A stretch of DNA of 64,000 bases from Hyphomicrobium sp. (GCA_030148425.1 JASBTM010000017.1:620001-684000); one strand, 5' to 3'; counted from the stretch's first letter, positions 55,811-63,720 are shown. Translations and numbers: made by a program. Notes: a model not told the origin generated them from the letters alone.

Positions 55811-56157
55811 TGCGCCGCCCGCCGTTCTTTGAGCATTCGCGCGAGCTCACGCTCGGCGCCGGCTTGAATTCGCTTCCGCGCGTTGTGCAAACTGTCCGGC
55901 CAGGAAAACTTTGCCCCGCGCTTGCACGCGTCGATCAGCAATCGCGTCTCGAGCATGTCGATCGGCTCGTCGACTTCGATGTCTGGGGCGCTCGGCGCCG
56001 GGAAATGCTTGGCGAAGCGCGCCCGGACCTGAGCATCGCAGTCGAAAGCTTTCAGCGTCATCAGTGTCTGGTCGAACAGATCAAGCAGCGCGTTGCGTGG
56101 GTCATCTCGCTCCTCCGGCTGATGAAAGTCATGTACGTGGTTGACGATACCGGTCAT
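55807..56157 (-). CDS. Phage hypothetical protein, 116 aa
   Basis: ATGA overlaps at both ends. Helical (NALLDLFDQTLMTLKAFDCD; ETRLLIDACKRGAKFSWPDS) with a basic C-terminus (LARMLKERRAAQ). Encoded directly after the initiator-like gene. Function unknown. Confidence 0.55.
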   Translation of the reverse strand: MTGIVNHVHDFHQPEERDDPRNALLDLFDQTLMTLKAFDCDAQVRARFAKHFPAPSAPDIEVDEPIDMLETRLLIDACKRGAKFSWPDSLHNARKRIQAGAERELARMLKERRAAQ

Positions 56158-57302
56158 GCGGCTTTCCTCCGGACCTCAATGAAGACGTCAGTGATTTTTG
56201 GGAACGCTTCGCACAAGGCCGCGCGGAATTGAGCACTGAGGCTCAACTCGACGGACTTCTTTCTCCATTGCTCGTGCGTCGCGATGTAAGCGACGACGCG
56301 ATCGCCACGGCCGGAAACTAATCGATCGATGACGAAAGTTGAGAAGGCCATCCGAGCCTGCTCAACGCCGAGGCGTCGCTCCAGGTCGGCGATCACAATC
56401 GGCCACGATCGCATTAAGACCGGATCGCCAAGCAGCACGCGCTCGCTTGGACGATTACCGACGACTCGCTTGACCGTGTCGGTGATGTCGGAAGGCTTGA
56501 CCGAAGACCGACGCTCGGCGAGAACTTTCTGCACAACCAGAGGCGCTTCGGCTCCGCTGATACCTTGGTCGGAAACCCACTTCACGAGGCTTCGGAGCGC
56601 GCTGGCGATTACCGGCGCATCGAGTTTTCGCTGCGTTACGATCGGGCCGATCACGTTGTCGAGCACAACGCGGCGGTCCGGATGTGCGGTCAGCTCGGCC
56701 TCAAGCTCGCGAAGCGCCGCTTCGGTTTCGTTGAACTTCCTAGCCCTCACGCGCCCCCCAGCGGGGGGTTGGGGGGGAGAATCTTTCTTTCCGTTAGGAA
56801 GGGCCGTTGAAAAGAGGTCGTTATGGTGTGAAGGCGTACCTTCACACCTGCTGTGATCTGCTGCGCTCACACCTGATGTGATGCCTGAAGATGAGTTGTA
56901 GTCATCATGTGATGCGCGGCGCACATTCGAATTTTCGCCTTCTGAGCCATGCGAATGGCGCATTGCTCCGCTTTCGGGCGTGTTTTGATCTTCTTCGTTG
57001 TCGTCGTCAGGCTCGCCTACGGGCGGAGCGCCACGGTCCATGATGGTGCGATAGTAATAGGCACGACCGGCGGCATCCTGCTTACCCCGCTCGACATATC
57101 CCCACCCGCACAGATCCTTAAGCTTGCGATTGACGGTCTCGCGAGAGAGACCAACGCGCTCCCCTATCGTAATCTGCTTGAGGCGGCACCAACCGGCCTT
57201 ATCGGTGTGACGGCCGATGACGAGATAAACGCGGAAGTGCGAAACGTCCGCGCGCGGATCCTCCGCGAAGTCACCGGCAACGATCGAATAACGTGGCGCC
57301 AT
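56154..57302 (-). CDS. Replication initiator-like protein, ~382 aa
   Basis: Predicted origin-binding initiator. ATG at 57302 (MAPRYSIVAGDFAEDPRADV) is preferred; ATG 57323 and TTG 57350 are in frame. Residues ~1-95 form a winged HTH (ITIGERVGLSRETVNRKLKD, WGYVERG) like phage replication proteins. A low-complexity linker follows (about 95-200), whose DNA holds iteron-like repeats. The last ~85 residues (SWPIVIADLERRLGVEQARM; DRVVAYIATHEQWRKKS) resemble the N-terminal domain of DnaA. No polymerase, primase or replicative helicase of its own is seen nearby, so it would rely on host machinery. Confidence 0.72.
   Translation of the reverse strand: MAPRYSIVAGDFAEDPRADVSHFRVYLVIGRHTDKAGWCRLKQITIGERVGLSRETVNRKLKDLCGWGYVERGKQDAAGRAYYYRTIMDRGAPPVGEPDDDNEEDQNTPESGAMRHSHGSEGENSNVRRASHDDYNSSSGITSGVSAADHSRCEGTPSHHNDLFSTALPNGKKDSPPQPPAGGRVRARKFNETEAALRELEAELTAHPDRRVVLDNVIGPIVTQRKLDAPVIASALRSLVKWVSDQGISGAEAPLVVQKVLAERRSSVKPSDITDTVKRVVGNRPSERVLLGDPVLMRSWPIVIADLERRLGVEQARMAFSTFVIDRLVSGRGDRVVAYIATHEQWRKKSVELSLSAQFRAALCEAFPKITDVFIEVRRKAA
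56825..56913. repeat. Iteron-like repeats inside the initiator gene, putative origin
   Basis: A perfect 10-bp inverted repeat GGTGTGAAGG (56825-56834)/CCTTCACACC (56839-56848). Two 16-bp direct repeats TCACACCTGNTGTGAT (56842-56857, 56867-56882) lie 25 bp apart, each internally palindromic (TCACA/TGTGA). A further TGTGAT occurs at 56908-56913. Clustered repeats in the linker part of an initiator gene recall the lambda O/ori layout. Confidence 0.65.
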
Positions 57303-57446
57303 GGCGCTGAAATTTCCCCACATCTCGGCGCACGAATTCTCGTTCGGCAAAGCAGCGCTTCACCGTCCAATTCGGACCGACCTTTTCGTGAACTCACCCC
57401 GAACTAACTCCGCCCAGCGCGTACGCCCGCGCCGAGCGGTATTCCA

Positions 57447-58175
57447 TTAGGCAGCCACGCCGTAGACAGGCGCATCCATGCCTAAGTTATTGATGTCCCT
57501 ATCTTTTGAACTGTGCCGCAACGCCCGCGCCTGCTTGTGGCCGCCAGGGTCTAGTCGAACCTTCGGCATGGTCATCCGCGGGCCGCCACCACCATCCTTG
57601 AGCGCCCTTTTGTGCCGAGCAGCAGCCAATTCCTCACCATTCGGCATGCGATAGACCACCGCGCGTTGCTGCCCGTGAACGCACTGTCTCAGGTGGCGGT
57701 ACGTGTCATTTTTCTGCACGTAAGCACGTCGCTTGACGACGCCGATTTCCACGGCCAGCATCGATAGGAACGTGCCTCTATCCAACTCTTCGAGGCGCTC
57801 TTGCCATGTGAATTCGCGGAACTCTTCGTAGATCTGAGCGGACGTATACCAGCCGCAAAACTCGTCTTCCCCGCTCATGAACTCTACAAAGAGGGCGAGG
57901 ATCTTTTCTTTCGAGACATCGGCGCGTCGCGCACGCGGGCGACGCGCTAAAGCTACGCGTCCGGTTCTTTCATCGAGCTCGAATACGCGGCGTTCCCGTT
58001 CCTGCTGAACTTGTGAAGTCGGCTGCGCGGGCTTGACGTCCAAAGGCGTAGTCGGGGATTGGGCTTGCAGTGTTGGAGTCGGAGCGGCTGATTTCTGTAG
58101 GGATGGCCACCGGCGCAGCAATGCCTGTCCGGCCGTTGCAACAGCTAGCCCCGCATATCCAAAAAGCTCGATCAT
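57447..58175 (-). CDS. Phage hypothetical protein with N-terminal anchor, 242 aa
   Basis: ATG at 58175 (MIELFGYAGLAVATAGQALL). Residues 3-20 may be a membrane anchor; then a Pro/Thr/Gln-rich linker and a charged globular part (VSKEKILALFVEFMSGEDEF; FTWQERLEELDRGTFLSMLA). The C-terminus is basic and His-rich. First gene after Cro-like in the leftward early operon. Function unknown. Confidence 0.55.
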   Translation of the reverse strand: MIELFGYAGLAVATAGQALLRRWPSLQKSAAPTPTLQAQSPTTPLDVKPAQPTSQVQQERERRVFELDERTGRVALARRPRARRADVSKEKILALFVEFMSGEDEFCGWYTSAQIYEEFREFTWQERLEELDRGTFLSMLAVEIGVVKRRAYVQKNDTYRHLRQCVHGQQRAVVYRMPNGEELAAARHKRALKDGGGGPRMTMPKVRLDPGGHKQARALRHSSKDRDINNLGMDAPVYGVAA

Positions 58176-58198
58176 CGACGACCCCCGTCTCTGGGAAT

Positions 58199-58301
58199 CG
58201 TCGCCGCTTAATGGGCAATGCGGCGACGACCCCGGAAGACACCATGGCAAGACGCAAAGAAGACGCTACTGACGCAACCACCCGGCAGCCTGATTGCCGG
58301 G
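58199..58301 (-). terminator. Two hairpins after the Cro-like gene
   Basis: Perfect 9-bp stem CGTCGCCGC (58199-58207)/GCGGCGACG (58220-58228) and a 7-bp stem CCCGGCA (58281-58287)/TGCCGGG (58295-58301). Both lie in the 135-bp gap behind the Cro-like gene. No T-run; possibly an attenuator with antitermination control, by analogy with lambdoid phages. Confidence 0.4.
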
Positions 58302-58310
58302 GAACTGAAC

Positions 58311-58565
58311 TCACGCGCGCGATGAGACCGGGTCGAGCTCTTCGCTGATCTCTTTCCGCCTCACGGTTTCGAATGGCGGAAGATCGCAGAAGTCGTTCGG
58401 CGTCACCTCGCCGTAGGTCTCAACGTAGATATCGCGAAGGGTTTCTCGACCCGGGAACAGCAGGCCGGCGATGTATCGCCCCACGGTGCTATGCCCCCGC
58501 CGAATTCGCTCCCCGAACTCCTCCAAGGTAATTTTTTCCTTTTTGATCCAAGGGCCGAGTTTCAT
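58311..58565 (-). CDS. Cro-like small HTH protein, 84 aa
   Basis: ATG at 58565 (MKLGPWIKKEKITLEEFGER); the longer frame runs through the operator region. HTH: ITLEEFGERIRRGHSTVGRY, then IAGLLFPGRETLRDIYVETY. First gene of the leftward early operon, facing the XRE repressor across the operators. It should act like Cro in the lysis/lysogeny choice, inferred from position and size. Confidence 0.75.
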   Translation of the reverse strand: MKLGPWIKKEKITLEEFGERIRRGHSTVGRYIAGLLFPGRETLRDIYVETYGEVTPNDFCDLPPFETVRRKEISEELDPVSSRA

Positions 58566-58592
58566 GCGAGCGAATCCTTTCGGCTCAAGATC

Positions 58593-58616
58593 GTGCGTTT
58601 TCCGCACATTTGTCAA
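58593..58616 (-). promoter_or_regulatory. Leftward early promoter with operator (PL-like)
   Basis: On the minus strand: -35 TTGACA (58611-58616) followed directly by an operator with arms AATGTGCG and CGCAC (58593-58610) around 5 bases. The -10 would be near GATCTT. The module is nearly identical to that of the rightward promoter at 59430-59455. A further half-site TTGTGCG lies at 58625-58631. Confidence 0.78.
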
Positions 58617-58675
58617 TCGAAAGATTGTGCGTTTTACGATCTGTTCGAAAAGCGCGTTACGTTTCAAATGGGCGG

Positions 58676-59260
58676 ATGATTAAGAACCGCGTTCGGGAAC
58701 TGCGCAAAAAGCACAAACTCAGCCTTGAAAGGCTGGGAGAGCTGATTGAGCTGTCGCATACTCAGCTCGGTCGGATCGAAAAACACGAAGCCGGTCTTTC
58801 CATCGACCTCGCGGAAAAAATTGCTCAGGTCCTGGACGAAGAAATCATCGACGTAATCGGTCTTGGCTCCGGTTCGGGCCAGAACGGCGGCGCTCCTCCG
58901 GTCCAAACCGATGCAGTTCCTTATTCCGGTGGCGACGATCTCAATCCGCAGTCGATCAAACGCTATCCCCACCTCGAAACGTGGAAAATGCTCAGGCCCG
59001 TATTGGTCAGAGCCGGGGTGCCAGATCGCGCAATTGCCTATGTTGATCCGTCTGAGGCAGCCATCGCGAACGTCAAGCCTTTGGCGTGCGTTCTAGCGGA
59101 AACCGGCGAGCCCAAAACCATTATTGCTCGGCAGTTTGTACCGCCGAGCCTTCTGATCACGAATTCGCGCGCTGCGAGCGAGAAGAACCTCGATATCGAG
59201 CTTGGCGAAGCTCGCATCGTTGGCATTATTCGAGGCCAGTTCGTCTCGCTGGATAGCTAA
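58676..59260 (+). CDS. XRE-family prophage repressor, 194 aa
   Basis: Master repressor candidate. ATG at 58676 begins MIKNRVRELRKKHKLSLERL; the frame upstream crosses operators. HTH at residues ~15-45 (LGELIELSHTQLGRIEKHEA). The C-terminal domain (~100-194) has the strand pattern of LexA/S24-like ends (KTIIARQFVPPSLLITNS; ARIVGIIRGQFVSL). I see no Ala-Gly cleavage site and no GxSM serine, so RecA-stimulated self-cleavage looks unlikely. Flanked on both sides by matching promoter-operator modules. Confidence 0.82.
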   Translation: MIKNRVRELRKKHKLSLERLGELIELSHTQLGRIEKHEAGLSIDLAEKIAQVLDEEIIDVIGLGSGSGQNGGAPPVQTDAVPYSGGDDLNPQSIKRYPHLETWKMLRPVLVRAGVPDRAIAYVDPSEAAIANVKPLACVLAETGEPKTIIARQFVPPSLLITNSRAASEKNLDIELGEARIVGIIRGQFVSLDS

Positions 59261-59365
59261 AACGCTCCTTGCCCGCGCGTCATCTCGGCCCGTCTTTGGC
59301 CGCGATCCCAACTGTCGGCCGCCTCTTTTCCCCGCAATTCACATAGCCCCAAGTGCCGTTTCCAT

Positions 59366-59379
59366 CGCGAATATTCGCG
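59366..59379. other. 14-bp perfect palindrome
   Basis: CGCGAATATTCGCG lies in the 225-bp gap between the repressor gene and the rightward operators. It may bind a dimeric protein. It differs from the ATGTGCG operator type. Confidence 0.4.
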
Positions 59380-59417
59380 CGTGGCGACCTCGGCGGCCCT
59401 CCCCGTTGAACGTTTAA

Positions 59418-59455
59418 CGCACATTCCTATTGACCAATGTGCGGAATTCGCACAT
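59418..59455 (+). promoter_or_regulatory. Rightward early promoter with operators (PR-like)
   Basis: -35 TTGACC (59430-59435) followed directly by ATGTGCG-GAATT-CGCACAT (59437-59455), a perfect 7-bp-arm palindrome. An upstream half-site CGCACATT (59418-59425) forms a second inverted pair with AATGTGCG. No good -10 consensus is visible. Layout matches the leftward module at 58593-58616. It drives the early genes from 59486. Confidence 0.78.
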
Positions 59456-59485
59456 TTCTGGATGTGTGATTTGGGGGACGGCATC

Positions 59486-59830
59486 ATGATCAGCGGGATC
59501 AATACCGATTTTCAGCGCGACGAGTTTGCTGAAGGCACCGCCGCCAGCCGGCGCGATGAGCCCTTCTCACAATGGACAACACCGGCGTGGCAACTCGGCT
59601 GGACAATCGAAAAGCGCCGTCAAGCTGTCAACGTCGTCGGCGTAAGGGACTACTGCGAGATCGACGACATCGTGCAGGCGCTTGGCCTGCTGTGCCTACG
59701 CCTCCGGGACCGCGGACCGATCGCGGTCGATCTAGCGCAGGCCATCGCGTTGCGGGCGCTCGACGGTCAGGACTTTCGCCTTGATCCGCCAACGGCGATC
59801 CGTACCGCTGACATGCAGGTGGCGTCATGA
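59486..59830 (+). CDS. First gene of rightward early operon, 114 aa
   Basis: ATG at 59486 with GGGGG 8 bases upstream; the longer frame covers the operators. Soluble protein: DEPFSQWTTPAWQLGWTIEK near 25-45 and IVQALGLLCLRLRDRGPIAV, similar in feel to small phage early proteins. No family. Overlaps the next gene by ATGA. Confidence 0.6.
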   Translation: MISGINTDFQRDEFAEGTAASRRDEPFSQWTTPAWQLGWTIEKRRQAVNVVGVRDYCEIDDIVQALGLLCLRLRDRGPIAVDLAQAIALRALDGQDFRLDPPTAIRTADMQVAS

Positions 59831-60081
59831 CGCGACGCGATACCAGCGCCGACGGCGCCGAAGCATTGTCAGCAGCAATTGCCGCCGAGAACCGTGCCGA
59901 GACAACGCTCACCGGCTGGGACATAAACGATATTCGCACAGCGCTTCAGGAAGCGGACGCCGCTCTCAAACAGGCTGAGGGCTCGCTGAAAAACATGGGC
60001 CTCGTCCGGCGTATTCGCGGCGCCCGCGAGCGCATCGGCCGTGCCGTCGGCGTCCTCAGTACCGCGAAGGCGAAGCAATGA
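59827..60081 (+). CDS. Phage hypothetical protein, 84 aa
   Basis: ATGA overlap with the previous gene and with the next one. Helical (ALSAAIAAENRAETTLTGWD; INDIRTALQEADAALKQAEG) with a basic C-terminus (RIRGARERIGRAV). Possible coiled coil. Function unknown. Confidence 0.55.
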   Translation: MTRRDTSADGAEALSAAIAAENRAETTLTGWDINDIRTALQEADAALKQAEGSLKNMGLVRRIRGARERIGRAVGVLSTAKAKQ

Positions 60082-60515
60082 CCGACGAAACCGGAATCGC
60101 CAAGACGCCGGCCAAGATTTCGCTGCGCGAGCAGGCGGACGAGGCGCACAAAGAACTGAAAAATCGACACCGCTACTACCCGTCTCAGGTCCGGGCCGGA
60201 AAGATGACCCCGGCGGAGGCTGAGGTCGGCTTCGCGGTGATGCGCGCCATTCGCGACACGATGTCGTTGTTCGCAGAATACGAAATTGAAGTCCGCGCGG
60301 CCCTGCGCAACGCCATCGAAGCTCGGCGCACCCTCGAAAGCGATCCGCTCGCCCAGACCATCACCGAGGCCTTTCCGGACGCGCGCCCAGTGGAAGTGCG
60401 CGACGTCGACGACAACGAACAATTTGAATTCATGGGGCCGGACGCAAGCAGCGACGGCGGATTAGCAGCGGTGCTCCCCACCGACCATCCAGCGGTAGCG
60501 GGTCCGGCTCCATGA
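60078..60515 (+). CDS. Phage hypothetical protein, 145 aa
   Basis: ATGA-coupled. Helical N-terminal ~100 residues (AKISLREQADEAHKELKNRH; AAEAEVGFAVMRAIRDTMSL) and an acidic, disordered C-terminus (VRDVDDNEQFEFMGPDASSD). Family unknown; similar small genes precede ParB-like genes in several Rhizobiales prophages, by recall only. Confidence 0.55.
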   Translation: MTDETGIAKTPAKISLREQADEAHKELKNRHRYYPSQVRAGKMTPAEAEVGFAVMRAIRDTMSLFAEYEIEVRAALRNAIEARRTLESDPLAQTITEAFPDARPVEVRDVDDNEQFEFMGPDASSDGGLAAVLPTDHPAVAGPAP

Positions 60516-60568
60516 AACCAGATCGCCACGCGCCTGCCGGAGTGGCTGGAGAAGAAAGAGGGACTGAT

Positions 60569-62380
60569 ATGAACGAAATTCCGTTGAAAATGGTGCCGTT
60601 CTCGAAGCTGGCGGCGATCGACGAGATCAATGCGCGCAGTAAATCGAAAGAAGGTCTCGATGAGCTGGCCGCGTCGATCGCGACGAAGGGCCTGATCCAG
60701 CCTCTCGCCGTCCGGCCAGGGGACAAAGGCAAGCTCGAGATCATTGACGGTCGGCGCCGGTATCTCGCCTTCGCCATGCTGGTGAAGGATGGCCGTCGCA
60801 AGAAGAGCGACGTGCTCCCCGTTATCGAGCGCAACGAAGACGACAATGAAGCGCTTGAAACGTCACTAATGGCCAATACGGTGCGTTTACCGATGCACCC
60901 CGTCGATCAGTATGTCGTGTTCGACCGCCTGACGACGAGCGGCAGCAGCGAAACTGAGATCGCGTCACGCTTCGGCATCAGCGACCGTACCGTCAAACAG
61001 CACCTGGCGCTCGGCCGCCTTGCGCCGTCGATACGCGACGCCTGGAAAAAGGGAAAGATAACCGCCGACGTTGCTAGGGCGTTCGCGCGTCATGAAAATC
61101 CGGACGTGCAGGAAGCCCTCTGCGAGAAACTCCGCAAGGATTACGGCGGCTATCGTTTTGGAGTGCATCAGGTCGTCAATGCGTTGACGGGCAAGAAGCA
61201 ACCTCTCGCCAGCTGTCACCTGATCACTGTCGTCGGCATGGACGCCTACACGGCCGCTGGCGGGACCATCAGCGACGACCTGTTTGACGACGAAAAGTAT
61301 GTCGATGACGTCGCTCTTTTGCGGAAGCTGGCCGACGACAAGATCGCGGCGAGGTGCGCCGAGCTTATCGCCGACGGCTGGTCCTTTGCGATGGGTGAAG
61401 GGGAAGCTACCGCACAGACCCCCTATGGCTGGGACGGCTGGAATAACGTCAAGGATACCGATGATGATCAATTCGACATCAGTGAGGACTTTGATCCCGC
61501 AAAGTGGTCCGCCGAAGAAAAACAGGTATCCGGCTGCGTCGTCGAAATTGTGGGCCGAGAACTGCACGTAAACGCCGGCATGATCCTTCCTGCCACCGAG
61601 TTCTCTGATGCGAATAAGGACGGCGAGGTAGGCGGCGCGGATTTCGATGATGGCTCAGACGATGACGGAGACTCCGACGACGAGATCGGCGAAGAAGATC
61701 TGCCCAGCGCGGAAGAAGGCACCGATCTCGATGGTGAGGACGAGACCGGCGACGAGTTGAAGATTTCCGGCGCACTGATGCGCACCATCACGGAAACACT
61801 TACGGTCACGACGTCCGAAGCACTTAGACGTCAGCCCGAGGTTGCGCTGCGCGCCGCCGTGGCGGCGCTCATGTCCCAAGGGGGGAGTTCAAACCCGGTC
61901 AAGCTGACGGCTAACGGCTGGCCAGCGAACGCGCGCCCGCTGACGCCTACCAAATTCAATCAGATCTTCGACGCGCTAAACGGATCCTCTGTCGACGAAC
62001 TTCTGGGTCGGCTCGGCGCGCTTGTCGCCGACGCACTCGACCTGCGCAGCTTTGGATCAGTCGGACCGAATGAACACGACAGGGCGCTGATCGCGGCAAT
62101 CGACGGCAACGCGTTTTCGCTGGAAGCAGCCAAGCAGTTCAACGCCGTCGACTACTTCACCCGCGTGACGAAGGCCGTTTGTCTCGAAGCTATCGGAGAA
62201 ATCCGCGAGGCGGGCATGGCTGACGGCTTGGCGCCCGAGGATGTCCTCGCGGACATGAAAAAATCCGAGCTTGCCGATGCTGCCGCCGATTACGCGAAGC
62301 GGAGCGGGTGGTTGCCGACTGAGCTTCGGCACCCGTCATACGAAATCGACCTCACAAAAATTCCGGTCGCGGCGGAGTGA
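60569..62380 (+). CDS. ParB-like protein, 603 aa
   Basis: ATG at 60569 with GAGGGA 5 bases upstream; ATG 60512, in an ATGA overlap, is an alternative. N-terminal ParB/Srx fold (residues ~5-100: ASIATKGLIQPLAVR, IIDGRRRYLA), HTH (about 120-180: ETEIASRFGISDRTVKQHLA, GKITADVARAFARH). A strongly acidic segment lies at ~365-415 (DDGSDDDGDSDDEIGEEDLP). The C-terminal ~180 residues are of unknown type. Twice the length of usual ParB, with no ParA gene, so classic plasmid partition is unlikely. Perhaps a phage DNA-binding CTPase or nuclease of the early region. Confidence 0.8.
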   Translation: MNEIPLKMVPFSKLAAIDEINARSKSKEGLDELAASIATKGLIQPLAVRPGDKGKLEIIDGRRRYLAFAMLVKDGRRKKSDVLPVIERNEDDNEALETSLMANTVRLPMHPVDQYVVFDRLTTSGSSETEIASRFGISDRTVKQHLALGRLAPSIRDAWKKGKITADVARAFARHENPDVQEALCEKLRKDYGGYRFGVHQVVNALTGKKQPLASCHLITVVGMDAYTAAGGTISDDLFDDEKYVDDVALLRKLADDKIAARCAELIADGWSFAMGEGEATAQTPYGWDGWNNVKDTDDDQFDISEDFDPAKWSAEEKQVSGCVVEIVGRELHVNAGMILPATEFSDANKDGEVGGADFDDGSDDDGDSDDEIGEEDLPSAEEGTDLDGEDETGDELKISGALMRTITETLTVTTSEALRRQPEVALRAAVAALMSQGGSSNPVKLTANGWPANARPLTPTKFNQIFDALNGSSVDELLGRLGALVADALDLRSFGSVGPNEHDRALIAAIDGNAFSLEAAKQFNAVDYFTRVTKAVCLEAIGEIREAGMADGLAPEDVLADMKKSELADAAADYAKRSGWLPTELRHPSYEIDLTKIPVAAE

Positions 62381-62382
62381 CC

Positions 62383-63444
62383 ATGTCCAACGCTTTGGCA
62401 ACCATCGGCGGAACGTCCACCGCCGCTAAGAAGATCGCGATTCCGGCCAATGTTCCTGGCCGGATATCGCTCGCCGACAAGCTGCGCCTCGACTTCGCAG
62501 GAGACGCAATTGGGACGGCGATCAACATGGCATACGAGGGCAGTCAGTACGTCGAAAAGAATACCGATGCCCGGCGGATTGCTTTCGTCACCCTAGCCAC
62601 TCCGGACTACGACATCGGCGCGCGTATTTTGATCCGCTCGTTACGCAGGTTCTCCGATGCGCCAGTTTTCGTCATGATGCTCTCGGAATGGAGCTTCATC
62701 ACCGACGAGCCCGATGTCTTCACGATCGCGGTGCCCGAGCTTCGTAGGCCAACGGATGCCAAGCGCGCGGAGTTCGCCGCCACGTTCACGAAGTTCTGGG
62801 CGTTCGCCCTGCTCGGATTGGAGCGCATCGTCTTTATAGACAGCGACTGCCTCGTCACCGGGGATATCGAGCCGCTTTTCGAAGGCGAGGCGTTCCTCGC
62901 CTGCCGCGACAGCGTCGAGCGTGTACGCACGGATATCTTCAATTCCGGAGTTATGGCCTTCAGCCCGAGTTTCGAGCAATGGAACCGCATTGTTACCGGC
63001 GCGGCAACGGCGGAGAGCTACGACGGCGGCGATCAGGGCGTCCTCAACACATTGTTTCGCAACTCCGTGAAATTCGTTCCGAGCGAATTCAACACGCTGA
63101 AGCATTACCCTTATTTTCGAGCCGCCGAAGTCGATCAGACACAGATCCGCTGCATCCATTACATCGTCAAGAAGCCCTGGGAGATCTGGTACCGCGAAAT
63201 CTCCGATAGCTTCGCCGTCGATCTCGAGGATCGTTGGACGAGAGAGCTAACGCACGACGAGCTCCTTGCGCTCGTCTCGCACTGGCGGCGCACCCAGTTT
63301 CTTGCCGAGCGTGGCCGGTTCGATGTGACGCGGCAATCGCCACGAAAAAAGCGAAAGCAAACGCAGACCGCCATCGCGATCGCCGCGAGCGTCATCCTGC
63401 TCTTCGTACTTGGCGCTGTATTCGGGAGTGTGATGCACCCATGA
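62383..63444 (+). CDS. GT8-like glycosyltransferase with C-terminal membrane anchor, 353 aa
   Basis: ATG at 62383 follows GGAG by 5 bases; GTG at 62377 overlaps the ParB stop. Nucleotide-sugar site RIVFIDSDCLVTGDIEPLF has the DxD motif (D153-S-D155). DIFNSGVMAFSP, GGDQGVLNTLF and the metal-binding His in CIHYIVKKPWEIWY (H259) are GT8 marks. After a basic patch (PRKKRKQTQT) comes a membrane helix (IAIAASVILLFVLGAVFG) at the C-terminus. Substrate unknown: cell surface, a protein or phage DNA are all possible. Confidence 0.82.
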   Translation: MSNALATIGGTSTAAKKIAIPANVPGRISLADKLRLDFAGDAIGTAINMAYEGSQYVEKNTDARRIAFVTLATPDYDIGARILIRSLRRFSDAPVFVMMLSEWSFITDEPDVFTIAVPELRRPTDAKRAEFAATFTKFWAFALLGLERIVFIDSDCLVTGDIEPLFEGEAFLACRDSVERVRTDIFNSGVMAFSPSFEQWNRIVTGAATAESYDGGDQGVLNTLFRNSVKFVPSEFNTLKHYPYFRAAEVDQTQIRCIHYIVKKPWEIWYREISDSFAVDLEDRWTRELTHDELLALVSHWRRTQFLAERGRFDVTRQSPRKKRKQTQTAIAIAASVILLFVLGAVFGSVMHP

Positions 63445-63716
63445 CATTTCGTTCAATCTACTGGGACGACAAAGACGCCCGGCTCAAGACCTATTCATCA
63501 TCGACGAAATCTGACGGTCGTTCGGTCGTGAAGATCGAAATCGAGGTGCACGACACGTATCGCCTCGCGTCGATCTTGCGCGATCTTGCCGAACTGCGCG
63601 CCGAGCAAAAAGCAGCCGTTCCTCTCACCGAATCCAAGAAGCCGAAGCGTCCCGGATCCCGCCGCGTGATCGCGAGTCAGCGACCGCTGCTCCTGACCTA
63701 CCAGAGGGAAGACTGA
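63441..63716 (+). CDS. Phage hypothetical protein, 91 aa
   Basis: ATGA overlap with the glycosyltransferase stop. Small alpha/beta protein (FRSIYWDDKDARLKTYSSST; VVKIEIEVHDTYRLASILRD) with a basic C-terminal tail (KKPKRPGSRRVIASQR). Probably nucleic-acid or protein binding; unknown. Confidence 0.6.
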   Translation: MTFRSIYWDDKDARLKTYSSSTKSDGRSVVKIEIEVHDTYRLASILRDLAELRAEQKAAVPLTESKKPKRPGSRRVIASQRPLLLTYQRED

Positions 63717-63720
63717 CGCC

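Noticed and set aside
56750..56790. G/C-run region (GCGCCCCCAGCGGGGGG...) as possible G-quadruplex or recombination site
   Set aside because: It codes for a Pro/Gly linker in the initiator gene. Four suitable G-tracts on one strand are present only loosely, so no claim is made beyond the nearby iterons.
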